64,000 bases of DNA from Thiorhodococcus minor (GTDB lineage Bacteria; Pseudomonadota; Gammaproteobacteria; Chromatiales; Chromatiaceae), in the NCBI RefSeq assembly GCF_010820565.1, contig NZ_JAAIJQ010000013.1, positions 23,955 through 87,954 on the forward strand, read 5' to 3'. Below, piece after piece: positions 33,759 to 42,776 of this stretch (positions are counted from its first letter, which is position 1; each line of letters opens with the position of its first letter). The notes below the pieces were generated by a model. The model saw only the letters and a list, made by a program, of their open reading frames with translations. It was not told the DNA's origin and ran no database searches. A program made the position numbers and the translations under genes.

Positions 33759-34210
33759 TTGCTCCCCCATTTCTTGAACACTCGCCTGGATGGCAACCAA
33801 GCCTCTCGACTGAAACTGGCCGCGCCGATCCGAGCCGCCCTTAGCGGCGCGCTTCGCACAGGCGCCTCACCCCAAACCGAGCTGTCAGCCTCCGGCCTCC
33901 GGCCTCCAGCAGCAGGCGCTTGAAAACCCGCGAATCGGCGACCTGCGAATTGGCGATTCAAGCAAGACCCGCCACGGCCAGCCTATCCGGTGAGGTCCGC
34001 GACGAGCGGAGACTGCGACAGCACAACGGCTGGAGCCCGGTCGCTGGCGCCTGAAGGCCTCTGCCAATCAGGGCGTCGATCATCGATTGGCCCAACCTCC
34101 GGCTGTAGGGTGGACAAGCGCAGCGCAGTCCACCAACGCAGGCGCGGGATTCGGTGGACTTCACTCTCGCTCGTCCACCCTAAGGGTCCAACTGACGATC
34201 GAGGCCCCAA
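33759..34210. other. 452-bp intergenic region between hinT and recR
   Basis: No coding region is supported on either strand. It contains the double-hairpin repeat at 34106-34182, described separately, and otherwise only short unsupported open frames. Confidence 0.5.
34106..34182. repeat. REP-like double-hairpin element
   Basis: A 77-bp element bounded by TAGGGTGGAC and its inverted copy GTCCACCCTA. Inside are two hairpins with identical arms: GGTGGAC-aagcgcagcgca-GTCCACC and GGTGGAC-ttcactctcgctc-GTCCACC. The TAGGGTGGACAAGCGCAGCG form resembles dispersed extragenic repeats seen in many gamma- and betaproteobacteria, some mobilised by RAYT transposases. No RAYT gene is in this window. Confidence 0.75.
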
Positions 34211-34807
34211 TCAGAGATCGCGGCGCCCGGCGAACGCCAAGGCGAGCGTTCCCCCATCCAGATATTCAAGCTCTCCGCCAAGCGGAACGCCGTGTGCGAT
34301 ACGCGACACCTTCACGCCATGATGCGCCGCGCGGTCCGCGATGAACTGGGCCGTCGCGCCCCCCTCCACCGTCGGGCTGATCGCCAGGATGACCTCGGCG
34401 AGCGACTCCTCACCGAGACGCCGCTCCAGGATATCCAGACCAAGGTCACTCGGACCGATGCCGTCGAGCGGCGACAGCCGTCCGCCAAGCACGAAATAGA
34501 GCCCTCTGTAGTCGGTGGCCTGCTCGATCGCAACGACCTCGGAGGGCTGCTCGACGACACAGATGGTGCCCGTCTCGCGCTTGCTGCTCGCACAGATCCC
34601 ACAGAGGTCGTTCTCGGTGAGGGTCCGACAACGCTGGCAGCGCTGGATCCGGGTCATGGCCTCCGCCATCACGCGCGCGAGACGGGCGCCCCCGTCACGA
34701 TCGCGCTCGAGCAGATGAAAGGCGATTCGCTGTGCCGACTTCGGACCGACCCCGGGCAGACAGCGCAGGGCATCGATCAGCTGATTCAGCAGGGAGCGCT
34801 CGGCCAT
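34211..34807 (-). CDS. recR: Recombination mediator RecR
   Basis: RecFOR-pathway protein that loads RecA at gaps. It has a helix-hairpin-helix ([17 protein letters not shown]), a zinc finger ([16 protein letters not shown]) and a Toprim domain ([13 protein letters not shown]). 198 residues. It lies 19 bp after ybaB. Confidence 0.96.
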   Translation of the reverse strand: MAERSLLNQLIDALRCLPGVGPKSAQRIAFHLLERDRDGGARLARVMAEAMTRIQRCQRCRTLTENDLCGICASSKRETGTICVVEQPSEVVAIEQATDYRGLYFVLGGRLSPLDGIGPSDLGLDILERRLGEESLAEVILAISPTVEGGATAQFIADRAAHHGVKVSRIAHGVPLGGELEYLDGGTLALAFAGRRDL

Positions 34808-34826
34808 GGTCCGTGCCCCGCAGGTG

Positions 34827-35150
34827 CTAGAACGGCAGCTTCATTCCTGGAGGCAAGGGCAGGCCCGAGGTCAGCTCAGACATATTCTCCTTGACCTTCT
34901 CGGCGATCCGCTGAACCGCTGCATTGGTGGCGGCCACGATCAGATCTTCGAGCATCTCCTTGTCGTCGCTCATCAGCGACGGATCGATCTCGACGCGCTT
35001 GACCTGGTGCTGACCTGTCATGGTGACCTTCACCATACCGCCACCGGCCTCCCCAGTGACTTCTTCCTGAGCCAGGCGCTCCTGCGCCTGCTTCATGTCT
35101 TCCTGCATCTTCTGGGCCTGCTTGAGCAAGCCACCGAGTCCAGCTTTCAT
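34827..35150 (-). CDS. ybaB: YbaB/EbfC nucleoid-associated protein
   Basis: Small DNA-binding protein of 107 residues, forming tweezer-like dimers and acting as a nucleoid-associated regulator in several bacteria. The N-terminal helix [20 protein letters not shown] and the core [20 protein letters not shown] are typical. It is between dnaX and recR, the classic dnaX-ybaB-recR order. Confidence 0.95.
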   Translation of the reverse strand: MKAGLGGLLKQAQKMQEDMKQAQERLAQEEVTGEAGGGMVKVTMTGQHQVKRVEIDPSLMSDDKEMLEDLIVAATNAAVQRIAEKVKENMSELTSGLPLPPGMKLPF

Positions 35151-35299
35151 TTCGGACTACCTCTCGAGGTTACGAGCTTGAAGTTACAAACAAGCGCCCA
35201 TTGAAAGGGCGCATGGATGCGTTAAGCCACGCCTGGGCCGATCGACCGAGATTGCGCAAGGTCGACCGGACTGGGGGAAGCCGTCCCTGCAGTCGGACA

Positions 35300-37003
35300 T
35301 CAATCGGCCGGGCGGATGCTCCCGGGGACCCACTCGGCATCCAGCTCGTCGCGGAGCGATTGGGCAAGGGGATCGGACTCGAGCGCCTGCACAGCCGCCT
35401 CCTGACGCTCCCCGGCCTCACGGGCACGGCGCTGCGCCAGCGTCTCCTGCTGCGGCCGAGCCACCTGGATATCCAGCTTGATGGTCTCACCGAGCGCCTC
35501 GCAAAGGGCGGACTCGAGCCGCGACTCCGCGCTCGGCACGCGTAGGTGCTGCGCGGAGGGATCCAAGGTCAGCACCAGCTTGCCTTGCGCCAGCTCCAGG
35601 AAGCCGCAATTATGAGCAAGCTGGCTCGCGATACCACCGAGGCTCAGCCGCGCCATGAGCTGTTGCCAGCCGTCGGGATCGAGCACCGCCCTGCCCGTCG
35701 CGGGAGCATCTTGCGCCTTTCCCGCAGCCGCGTGAGACGGGGCCGCAGCGCCGGCGTCGACCGGGCGCACCTGCGTGACCGAGCCGCTAGAAGGCTTGCG
35801 ATTCGCACCGCCCCCGACAGGGCGGTGCTCCGCCATCGAGGTCACCTGAGCGGCCGGCCCCGGCTTCCCCGCGCCCATCGCGGGCGCCGCGGATCGAGCG
35901 GCCTCTCCAGGGGGCGCGCGCCCCGGACGGAAGGCGAGCGCGCGCAGCAGCACCATCTCGAAGCCGGCACGCGGGTCCGGCGCCAGCGACAGATCCGCCT
36001 GCCCGGTCAGGGCGACCTGGTAATAGAGCTGCAAATCCTCCGGCTGCATGGCGCCGGCGAGCGCGGCCAGCCGATCATGGTCCGGATCATCCGCGGCCAA
36101 GGCACCCGGAACCTGCTGGATGAGGGCCACGCGGTGCATCAGGGCGATGAGCTCGCGCAAGAGCTCTGGAAAATCCGGCGTCAGGGCCGAGACCCGCTCG
36201 ACCTCCCTCAGGACGCGTGCCCCATCGCAGGCCGCCAGCGCGTCGAGGATATCCAGCGCCAGGTCGCCGCTCACGGTGCCGAGCATGGCCCGCACCTCGT
36301 CCTCGGTGACGCGCCCGCCACCGAAGGCGATGGCCTGGTCCAGCAGACTCAGGGCGTCGCGCATACTGCCATCGGCGGCGCGCGACAGCAATGGCAATGC
36401 GCTGGGAGCGAAATCCAGCCCCTCGGTGCTCAGGACGACCTCGAGCCGGTCGCGGATCTCGCCCGGCAGCAGGCGGCGCAGATTGAATTGGAGGCAGCGC
36501 GAGAGGACGGTGACTGGGATCTTCTGCGGGTCCGTCGTCGCCAGCAGGAATTTGACGTGCGGCGGAGGCTCCTCGAGCGTCTTCAGCAAGGCATTGAAGC
36601 TGTGCGAGGAGAACATGTGCACCTCGTCGATGAGGTACACCTTAAAACGCGCCCGCGCCGGGGCATAGGGGACATTGTCCAGCAGCTCGCGCGTCTGATC
36701 GACCTTGGTACGGGAGGCGGCGTCGACCTCCATCAGGTCCACGAAACGCCCGCCATCGATCTCCTGGCATGCGGAGCAAACGCCGCATGGACGCGAGCTG
36801 ACGCCCTGCTCGCAATTCAGGGCCTTGGAGAGGATACGCGCGAGCGTCGTCTTGCCGACGCCACGCGTGCCCGTGAAGAGGTAGGCGTGGTGCAGCTGGT
36901 CTCGATCCAGCGCATTCGACAGCGCCCGCACGACATGCTGCTGCCCGACGATGTCGTCGAATGCGCGAGGACGCCATTTGCGGGCTAGCACCTGATAGGA
37001 CAT
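35300..37003 (-). CDS. dnaX: DNA polymerase III subunit tau/gamma
   Basis: Clamp-loader ATPase of 567 residues. The Walker A motif GTRGVGKTTLA is at about residues 45-55, a four-Cys zinc module spans about 64-79, and YLIDEVHMFS is Walker B. Domain III is followed by a Pro/Ala-rich linker and a C-terminal tau-type domain (DGWQQLMARLSLGGIASQLA). I did not find a slippery A-rich heptamer like that of E. coli, so a separate gamma form is not evident. Confidence 0.95.
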   Translation of the reverse strand: MSYQVLARKWRPRAFDDIVGQQHVVRALSNALDRDQLHHAYLFTGTRGVGKTTLARILSKALNCEQGVSSRPCGVCSACQEIDGGRFVDLMEVDAASRTKVDQTRELLDNVPYAPARARFKVYLIDEVHMFSSHSFNALLKTLEEPPPHVKFLLATTDPQKIPVTVLSRCLQFNLRRLLPGEIRDRLEVVLSTEGLDFAPSALPLLSRAADGSMRDALSLLDQAIAFGGGRVTEDEVRAMLGTVSGDLALDILDALAACDGARVLREVERVSALTPDFPELLRELIALMHRVALIQQVPGALAADDPDHDRLAALAGAMQPEDLQLYYQVALTGQADLSLAPDPRAGFEMVLLRALAFRPGRAPPGEAARSAAPAMGAGKPGPAAQVTSMAEHRPVGGGANRKPSSGSVTQVRPVDAGAAAPSHAAAGKAQDAPATGRAVLDPDGWQQLMARLSLGGIASQLAHNCGFLELAQGKLVLTLDPSAQHLRVPSAESRLESALCEALGETIKLDIQVARPQQETLAQRRAREAGERQEAAVQALESDPLAQSLRDELDAEWVPGSIRPAD

Positions 37004-37173
37004 GCGCGACTGAGATCGGCCGGATTTGAGGTTGAGGATGGTTCAGATTGCGCGGGAGTGTAGCAGATGCGGCACGTCCCACTCACCGGATCGGCCGAAA
37101 GGGCAGTTGAGCACGAGCGGGAGGTCAGCTTCGCGGCGGCTCGACGGATATCGCACCCGGAAGGTTTGGGGCG

Positions 37174-37284
37174 GCGGCCGACGCCAGCCACACCCCGGCA
37201 CACGATTCAACCGCTGCGGCTGCTCCCTTCCGGGCCTGACCGGGTTAACGGCTTCACGTTGCGAGGGGACCGGCGCAAGCCACC
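37174..37284 (-). ncRNA. ffs: 4.5S signal recognition particle RNA
   Basis: The minus strand reads GGTGGCTTGCGCCGGTCCCC, then GGTCAGGCCCGGAAGGGAGC AGCC (the conserved SRP domain IV tetraloop and asymmetric loop), then GTGTGCCGGGGTGTGGCTGG near the 3' end. The ends pair to form the long rod of a bacterial 4.5S RNA of about 110 nt, close to the Pseudomonas type. Exact ends are uncertain by a few bases. It sits upstream of dnaX, a common location. Confidence 0.93.
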
Positions 37285-37510
37285 ATAACGCAAGGCCTCG
37301 GAGCCAGCCCGAGGACAGCGCGTTAAGGTAGCAGAGGTTGCTGGCGAAAACAAACCGACCAAGGCCATCCCGCAAGCTGACCCACAGGGCAGCGGCCCGA
37401 ATCTGTCAGGCAAGGTTGAAGCGCGCGCCCCGCATTGACACCTGAGCCGACGACGTCAAGCTATGCACATCCAAGCCCAAGCGAAATCAGTCGAGCAACC
37501 GCGTCCCACC

Positions 37511-38773
37511 ATGTCTGCACTCATAAGATGCGCCGTCCCTTTGATCACGAGCCTTTTCGTGGCCCTGCCAGCGCCGCTTCCCGCCCAAGACCATCCTGGC
37601 GAGGGTCGTCCTGGCATTTGGGGACAGACACGCGACATCGCCACCGACTGGTGGAGCGAATCGCGCGATTTTGCCGAGCAGGCGATGCAGGACGCCCAAG
37701 GCCTCTTCCGGGAGAAAGAGGACTTCGGACAGGTCTGGGATTCCGTCGTGCCAACGCTGGAGGACACCTTGACGCTCGAGGAGCGCCAGGCGGAGCTGCC
37801 GGAGAAGGCCTGGTTCGGCGACGACCAGAGATCGAACAACGCCGAGATCCAGGCCCTGCTCGACGAGGCCGTGGACATCCTGACCGTCTCCCCGGCCCTG
37901 AAATATCGCGACCGCATCCAGGCCTTGCAGCAAGAGATCGTCGCGGCGCGCGCCGATATCGCGACCTATCGGCAAAAACGCGTTTCCGCTCCAGCGGAAT
38001 CGACCATCAAGAAGACGGTCGACGACTATGACGACCTCATCGCCGGACGCGAAGACGACATCAGGCGCATTGGCAAGCAGATCGCCCGGCTCAAGCGCCA
38101 ATTCGGTCAAGAGCTGCGCGCAATGGGAATCGACGTCAGTGACGAGCAGCTCGAATTCCTGCTCTCCACCGTGGTCGGCGACAACATGGTGGACCTCGGT
38201 ATCCTGTTCGACAACGTCAAGACCATCACCCTGCAGCTCGAAGAGCTGGTAGAGCAAAGCGGCGAAGATCTCGAGAGCGCACGACGCTACTACGGCCTCT
38301 ATGTGGTGCTGCTGAAGTCGCTCGACCGCATGCATGTCCAGATCGAAGCGGCGATCAGCGAGCGTTACCTGCCGCAGATCGACGACATCATCGATCAGGC
38401 ACAATCGCTCGCGGGCGATACCCAAGCGCTCTTGCGGGAGGCACCAGAGAAGGCCGACCTGCTGAATGCGAACCTGGAGGCGCAGCAGCTCACCATTCAA
38501 GCGGCCGGCGTCTATCGCCAGTATCTGAAGGACCAGGCCAAGCAGGTCGCCAAGGCGCGCAAGGAGCTGGAGAAGGACATCGCGGCCGCCTGGAATACCT
38601 ACGAGACGGTGCGCGTCTCCGGCGAGCTGGTCGGCCTGGTGAGATCGAGCCAACAGCTTCTGGAGGGGCTGATGAATCGCCAGATCCCATCACTGCGGCC
38701 TTTCGAAAATCTCGAGATGCAGCGCGAGATCCAGCAGCTGACGCAGCGGCTGCGAAGCGGCGAGCCGCGCTGA
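37511..38773 (+). CDS. Unknown exported coiled-coil protein
   Basis: I do not recognise this protein. ATG 37511 opens a clear signal peptide (MSALIRCAVPLITSLFVALPAPLPAQ); an in-frame ATG at 37463 would add 16 residues. The mature part (about 395 residues) is almost entirely charged helix with several probable coiled coils, for example RIQALQQEIVAARADIATYR and KDQAKQVAKARKELEKDIAA. There are no Cys-rich, enzymatic or membrane motifs. Placement beside ffs gives no functional hint. It could be a periplasmic scaffold or envelope-spanning protein. Codon use matches the neighbours, so it is a real gene. Confidence 0.75.
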   Translation: MSALIRCAVPLITSLFVALPAPLPAQDHPGEGRPGIWGQTRDIATDWWSESRDFAEQAMQDAQGLFREKEDFGQVWDSVVPTLEDTLTLEERQAELPEKAWFGDDQRSNNAEIQALLDEAVDILTVSPALKYRDRIQALQQEIVAARADIATYRQKRVSAPAESTIKKTVDDYDDLIAGREDDIRRIGKQIARLKRQFGQELRAMGIDVSDEQLEFLLSTVVGDNMVDLGILFDNVKTITLQLEELVEQSGEDLESARRYYGLYVVLLKSLDRMHVQIEAAISERYLPQIDDIIDQAQSLAGDTQALLREAPEKADLLNANLEAQQLTIQAAGVYRQYLKDQAKQVAKARKELEKDIAAAWNTYETVRVSGELVGLVRSSQQLLEGLMNRQIPSLRPFENLEMQREIQQLTQRLRSGEPR

Positions 38774-38795
38774 GGGAGCGCAGGCCCAAAGCGGC

Positions 38796-38821
38796 CCTGC
38801 CCGCAGCCGCGGGCGGGCAGG
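38796..38821. terminator. GC-rich hairpin between convergent genes
   Basis: CCTGCCCGC and GCGGGCAGG form a perfect 9-bp stem around an 8-nt GC loop, just beyond one stop codon and two bases from the other on the opposite strand. There is no T-run, so it may only help termination in both directions. Confidence 0.5.
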
Positions 38822-38822
38822 C

Positions 38823-39368
38823 TCAGGGCCGGTAGGGATAGGGCTCGGCCCGCCCGAGCGGCAGATAACCGAAGACGATGTTCGCCCGCGAGCCGTCGTC
38901 GAGCGCCAGCTTGCCAATGCCGTTGCGTCCATCCATGGCCAGGATCATGTCGGCCCAGCCGCTACGCCCGTCGTTGCAATAGACGTCGAACAAGGCGTCT
39001 TGCGAGTCGCCGAGGCCGTTATAGCTGGCACTGCAGGCATTGACGCCATTGGAGACGCGAAAGCTCGCGGCGAAGGGCGGCGCCGAGTCATAGTGTCCGG
39101 TATAGACGTCCTCGTCGAACATCACGGCAATGGGGCCAGAGGTCGAGTGACCTGGGGGAATGTCGTTCGGACGCGGGGTCTCGAAGTATTCAAGCACCTC
39201 GCTCACACACCCCGAATAGTCCTCCAGATCCAGGTGCCGGCACAGCCGATCGCCGTATTCCTGCGGCGAAACGCTGGTGGCGATCCCGCCCAGGTGGTTT
39301 GGCGGCAGCACGGCACAGCCCGCGATCAGGGACGACACGCCAGCAGCAACGGCGACCAGTCGAAACAT
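38823..39368 (-). CDS. Unknown lipoprotein
   Basis: Predicted 181-residue lipoprotein that I cannot assign to a family. ATG 39368 follows GGAGA at good spacing, better than ATG 39389. The signal MFRLVAVAAGVSSLIAGC ends with lipid Cys18. The mature part has four or more Cys (RLCRHLD, YSGCVSEV, VNACSASY, VYCNDG), suggesting disulfides, and ends with a beta-rich region (SRANIVFGYLPLGRAEPYPY). It is convergent with the coiled-coil gene at 37511. Confidence 0.72.
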   Translation of the reverse strand: MFRLVAVAAGVSSLIAGCAVLPPNHLGGIATSVSPQEYGDRLCRHLDLEDYSGCVSEVLEYFETPRPNDIPPGHSTSGPIAVMFDEDVYTGHYDSAPPFAASFRVSNGVNACSASYNGLGDSQDALFDVYCNDGRSGWADMILAMDGRNGIGKLALDDGSRANIVFGYLPLGRAEPYPYRP

Positions 39369-39546
39369 AGGCTTTCTCCACTTAGCCATGGTGATCGATC
39401 GGTCTGGAAGTTTACCCCGATCCCGCTTTCCCGTGTGGTCAGTTAGTCATTAATGGTGCACAGGGTCGCGATTTCCGGCTAAAGTTCCGGGTTGTGGCGT
39501 CATGGAGACGCCTCCTCATTCGCCGATCGAGACTGGAGTGAGACCG

Positions 39547-39945
39547 ATGAGGCCCGAAACCCGACTGCCGCGCTTGCATTCACCGCTCTTGAGACAGAGG
39601 ATCGCGCTCGCCGCGACTGTACTGATCTCGTCGCTCGCGCTCTGGGGATGCGCGAAGCCGCTGAGCCCGGACGGCCCCGTGCCCCAGCAGTTCACCGAGC
39701 TGAGCTGCCTCGCCGACTGCCGTGCCGCCAAGAAGAGCTGTGACGCGCAGGCACGCTATGACTACCGCCAGTGCGAGGCCGGCTACGCCGCCTCTTTCCG
39801 CGGCTACCGCTGGTGCCTCGCCTCCGCCTTCTCCGAGGAGGACTGTGGCTACCCCTGGTGGTCATGCGCCGAGAATCTCTACGGCTATTGCTCGAACCGC
39901 CACCAAGAGTGCCAGCGCGCCTGCGACCCGCTCTCCATCTACTGA
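39547..39945 (+). CDS. Unknown Cys-rich lipoprotein
   Basis: Small protein of 132 residues with a lipoprotein signal (LAATVLISSLALWGC, Cys35) and about a dozen cysteines in a roughly 90-residue mature part, several in CxxxC or similar spacing (LADCRAAKKSCDAQARYDYR, CEAGYAASF, CAENLYGYCSNRHQECQRAC). ATG 39547 follows GGAGTGAG; the earlier in-frame ATG at 39502 lacks a ribosome site. Spacing does not include CxxCH, so it is not a heme protein. A disulfide-braced envelope role is inferred. Confidence 0.72.
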   Translation: MRPETRLPRLHSPLLRQRIALAATVLISSLALWGCAKPLSPDGPVPQQFTELSCLADCRAAKKSCDAQARYDYRQCEAGYAASFRGYRWCLASAFSEEDCGYPWWSCAENLYGYCSNRHQECQRACDPLSIY

Positions 39946-39991
39946 GGGCACTGCCTGTGCCGAGCGCGCAGCCTGGCGAAAGCCGCCCCGC

Positions 39992-41443
39992 TCAGTGCAC
40001 GGTGCAGACCATGCAAGGATCGAAGGAGCGCACGATGTGCTGGACGGCGACGGGCGTGCGCTCGCCATCGCGCGCCTCGGCTCCGACGAGGGCCTGCTCC
40101 AGAGGACCCGGAGCCCCATGCTGGTCGCGCGGGGAGAAGTTCCAGGTCGTGGGCGCCACGATCTGGTAATTCAGGATCCGCCCGTTGCGCACCCGCAGCC
40201 AATGCCCGAGACTGCCGCGCGCAGCCTCGACCAATCCGGCACCCTCGCACTCCTCCGGCAGGGGGCTCGCCGCGCAGAAGGGCTCACCTGGCTCCAGGGC
40301 CCGCGCCCAGGTCTCCATCGCCATCAGGATGCGCGCGGACTCGATCAGGCGCGCGATCACCCGGCTGGCGACATTGCCCCCAGTCCGCCCAACAAGGTCG
40401 CGAATCAGCGGCTGACCATCGACGACTTGACGGGCAAGGGCCCCCACCTCGACGACCTGGCCGTCTAGCCGGGGCGCCTTGCACCACGTATAAGCCCCTG
40501 GCTTCTCAGCGACCGGGAGGGTATTGCCCGCGCTCGGGTGCTGCGGCCGTGAGCCACCGAGCACGAAGGCGTGCGACAGATCCTCCGCGATCGCCTCCAC
40601 GTCCAGTGCCCCCAGGTCGCCGTCGCGCCAGAGTCCGGACGCGAACAGGGGGCGGCCTGCGCGCGGATAGTTTCCGTAGCTCATGAAGCGGTCGACCGCG
40701 CACCCGAGCCGATCGAGCCGAAGGTCGCGCACCAGCCGCAGGAAGCCACGAAGATCCCCCTCCCCTCGCGGAGCCGCCTCGCTCCAGGCCTCTAGGGCCG
40801 CGACCCCGTCGAGCGCGACCATGGCCTCGAGGGCATCGCCGAAGAGACGTGTTTCGAGAAAACGCCGAAAACCCGCCAGGATCATGGTGAGCCGAATGCG
40901 CTCCTGCGCCTGGACCGCGCGCGTCGAGCCGCCCGGCTGGAGACTCAGGCTATGCGGCCACTTGCCGGCGAGCAGCCCCATGAGGTGCAAGAGCTGCGCG
41001 CGCGCCTGGAGAAGCTCACCCGCCGCGCTTCCCGACCCCGCGCGAAAGCGCGCGGCAACGGCCTCGTACCAGGGCTCGTCGGCATAGACGGGCCGGGCGA
41101 AGTCGGGCATGAAGAAGAGATAGAAGTGCGTGAGATGGTCGGCCAGATTCTCGCAAGCGAGCATGAGATTGGTCGCAAGCTCGCCATTGGGCGGCGCCTG
41201 GATGCCTTGCGCCTGGCGAAGCGCATGGGCCGCGGCCACCGATTGCGACACAGAGCAGATCCCACAGATCCGCGGCACGATCACCAGGCTATCGAAGGGA
41301 TCCTTGCCGAGCATGATCTGCTCGAAGCCGCGATAGAGCGGAGAGACCACCCAGGCCTCGCTCACCCGACCGTCCTCGACCTCGATGCGGACCTCGAGAT
41401 CACCCTCCACCCGATTGAAGGGGCCGACGACAAGACGACTCAT
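39992..41443 (-). CDS. hupV: Regulatory (H2-sensing) [NiFe] hydrogenase large subunit
   Basis: Large subunit of the cytoplasmic H2 sensor (HupUV/HoxBC type). The Ni-binding Cys pairs are RICGICS (C60, C63) and DPCMVCTVH at the very C-terminus. The protein ends at that His with no C-terminal extension; sensor hydrogenases lack the peptide that maturation proteases remove from energy-conserving enzymes. ATG 41443 gives MSRLVVGPFNRVEGDLEVRI and 483 residues; the frame upstream to 41566 is unsupported. It lies 325 bp downstream of hupU, an unusually wide gap. Confidence 0.9.
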   Translation of the reverse strand: MSRLVVGPFNRVEGDLEVRIEVEDGRVSEAWVVSPLYRGFEQIMLGKDPFDSLVIVPRICGICSVSQSVAAAHALRQAQGIQAPPNGELATNLMLACENLADHLTHFYLFFMPDFARPVYADEPWYEAVAARFRAGSGSAAGELLQARAQLLHLMGLLAGKWPHSLSLQPGGSTRAVQAQERIRLTMILAGFRRFLETRLFGDALEAMVALDGVAALEAWSEAAPRGEGDLRGFLRLVRDLRLDRLGCAVDRFMSYGNYPRAGRPLFASGLWRDGDLGALDVEAIAEDLSHAFVLGGSRPQHPSAGNTLPVAEKPGAYTWCKAPRLDGQVVEVGALARQVVDGQPLIRDLVGRTGGNVASRVIARLIESARILMAMETWARALEPGEPFCAASPLPEECEGAGLVEAARGSLGHWLRVRNGRILNYQIVAPTTWNFSPRDQHGAPGPLEQALVGAEARDGERTPVAVQHIVRSFDPCMVCTVH

Positions 41444-41768
41444 GGCCAGCCTAGACTCGGCACCGAGCTGAAGCGGCCGCCTCTCGGCCTCCCCTGAGCG
41501 GACGAGCCCGAACAGCGAATCGACGACAGCACCGAAGACAGCGCCGCGGCGAGCACAAAGGGCCAAGAAAGAAGACGCATCAAGCTGAAGCGAGCTGCCG
41601 CATCGGAAAGAGCGCGAAGCCCATAAGGGATTTCAAATCGTTGCAAAGCCGATCGTCCTCATCAAGCGGATGAAAGCCATGTATCGGTCAAGCGCTTGTT
41701 TCCCTTTGCGTGCTTTGCGCCTTTGCGGCTCAAGTCATGCCTGCAGGACAAACGCACGCCTCGCGCCG
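41444..41768. other. 325-bp gap between hupU and hupV
   Basis: hupU and hupV are usually adjacent. Here the gap contains no supported gene. It holds a short copy of a dispersed GC-periodic repeat (41698-41734), described separately. Sequence nearer hupV shows no obvious promoter boxes. Confidence 0.5.
41698..41734. repeat. Short TTTGCG-periodic repeat fragment
   Basis: The plus strand reads CCTTTGCGTGCTTTGCGCC then TTTGCGGCTCAAG, three TTTGCG blocks at 9-10-bp intervals; the reverse complement begins CTTGAGCCGCAAAGGCGC. Similar tgaaccgcaaaggcgcaaagg-type fragments are common between genes in many proteobacteria. A related piece lies at 63906-63920. Confidence 0.6.
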
Positions 41769-42776
41769 CTAGCGCCGATAGGGGTTGCGCACAGAAGGCG
41801 ACACCACGAGATGGTCTGCCTCGGCATTGCGCCGCAAACGCTCAGGCGTCGCCGCCTTCGAGAGCGAGGCCAGCGCGACGAACCATGCCTTGGGCATGTC
41901 GGTCGGCAGCCCGACCGGGATCCCCGCGATCGCGGGTGTCTCCAGAAAGGCATGCCCGGGCTCCTCGAACTCTGGCGCCGTGCAGTTGATACAGGCATAG
42001 CCGCCGCGGGTACAGGAGCCCTCGCCGTTCCACAGCCGCAGGTTGCAATCCGCGTGCGCCTGGGTACCCAGACAGCCGAGATGCTCCATGAGACAGCCCA
42101 GGTCAGAGGGCCGGATGGCGCTCGCCTTGTATTCGTAGAACTCGTTGCGCGGGCAGCCATGATGGACCAGATGGTCGTAGAACATCCGGGGGCGCTGATA
42201 GGGGTCCAAGTCGGTCTCGGCGACACTGTCCAGCGCCAGGGCGGCAAGCGTCTCGCAGACCCAATTCGGATGCGTCGGGCAGCCCGCCACATTGACCACC
42301 GGCAGCCCTGAGCGAGCACGATAATCGCCGCCGAGCAGACCGCCGCGATGGGCACCCTCGAACTGCAGCCCACAGGCATCGGTCGGATTCGGACCGCCCG
42401 CGGTCACGCCGCCGAAGGCGGCGCAGCTCCCAGCGGCCACCACGAGCCGAGCCCGCTCAGCCAGAGCCTGCACCCAATCCGTCATGGCGCGATCCGTCCC
42501 CGCCAGCATGTGGAAGCGTCCGGTTCCCTCTGGCCCCCGAAGCAGCGCACCCTCGACGCAGAGGATGTCTAACGGCATAGCCCCGGACTCCAGGGCCGCA
42601 AGCAGATCGATCACCTCGCCACCACTCGCCTCGCTGAGGGACGGGTGCCAAAGCAGCTCGAGGCCCGCGGCTGCCAGGGCATCCGGCAGCGCGGGCGCCT
42701 CGGCGCAGAGCAGCGACATGGAGCAGCCGCCGCAGCCCCCGGACTGCAGCCACAAAATCGAAGCCGGCGCGCTCAT
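41769..42776 (-). CDS. hupU: Regulatory (H2-sensing) [NiFe] hydrogenase small subunit
   Basis: Iron-sulfur small subunit of 335 residues of the H2 sensor. It starts directly at [19 protein letters not shown] (C15, C18 of the proximal cluster) with no twin-arginine leader, as expected for a cytoplasmic sensor rather than an exported uptake enzyme. Further cluster ligands are in GSCAAFGG, CPTHPNW, HHGCPRNEFYEYKAS, CLGTQAHADCN and CTRGGYACINC. Its ATG overlaps the hupT stop (ATGA). Confidence 0.92.
   Translation of the reverse strand: MSAPASILWLQSGGCGGCSMSLLCAEAPALPDALAAAGLELLWHPSLSEASGGEVIDLLAALESGAMPLDILCVEGALLRGPEGTGRFHMLAGTDRAMTDWVQALAERARLVVAAGSCAAFGGVTAGGPNPTDACGLQFEGAHRGGLLGGDYRARSGLPVVNVAGCPTHPNWVCETLAALALDSVAETDLDPYQRPRMFYDHLVHHGCPRNEFYEYKASAIRPSDLGCLMEHLGCLGTQAHADCNLRLWNGEGSCTRGGYACINCTAPEFEEPGHAFLETPAIAGIPVGLPTDMPKAWFVALASLSKAATPERLRRNAEADHLVVSPSVRNPYRR

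Noticed and set aside
39992..42776. Energy-conserving uptake hydrogenase HupSL
   Set aside because: The small subunit lacks a Tat leader, the large subunit lacks the C-terminal extension, and the kinase HupT is adjacent, which marks a sensor hydrogenase.
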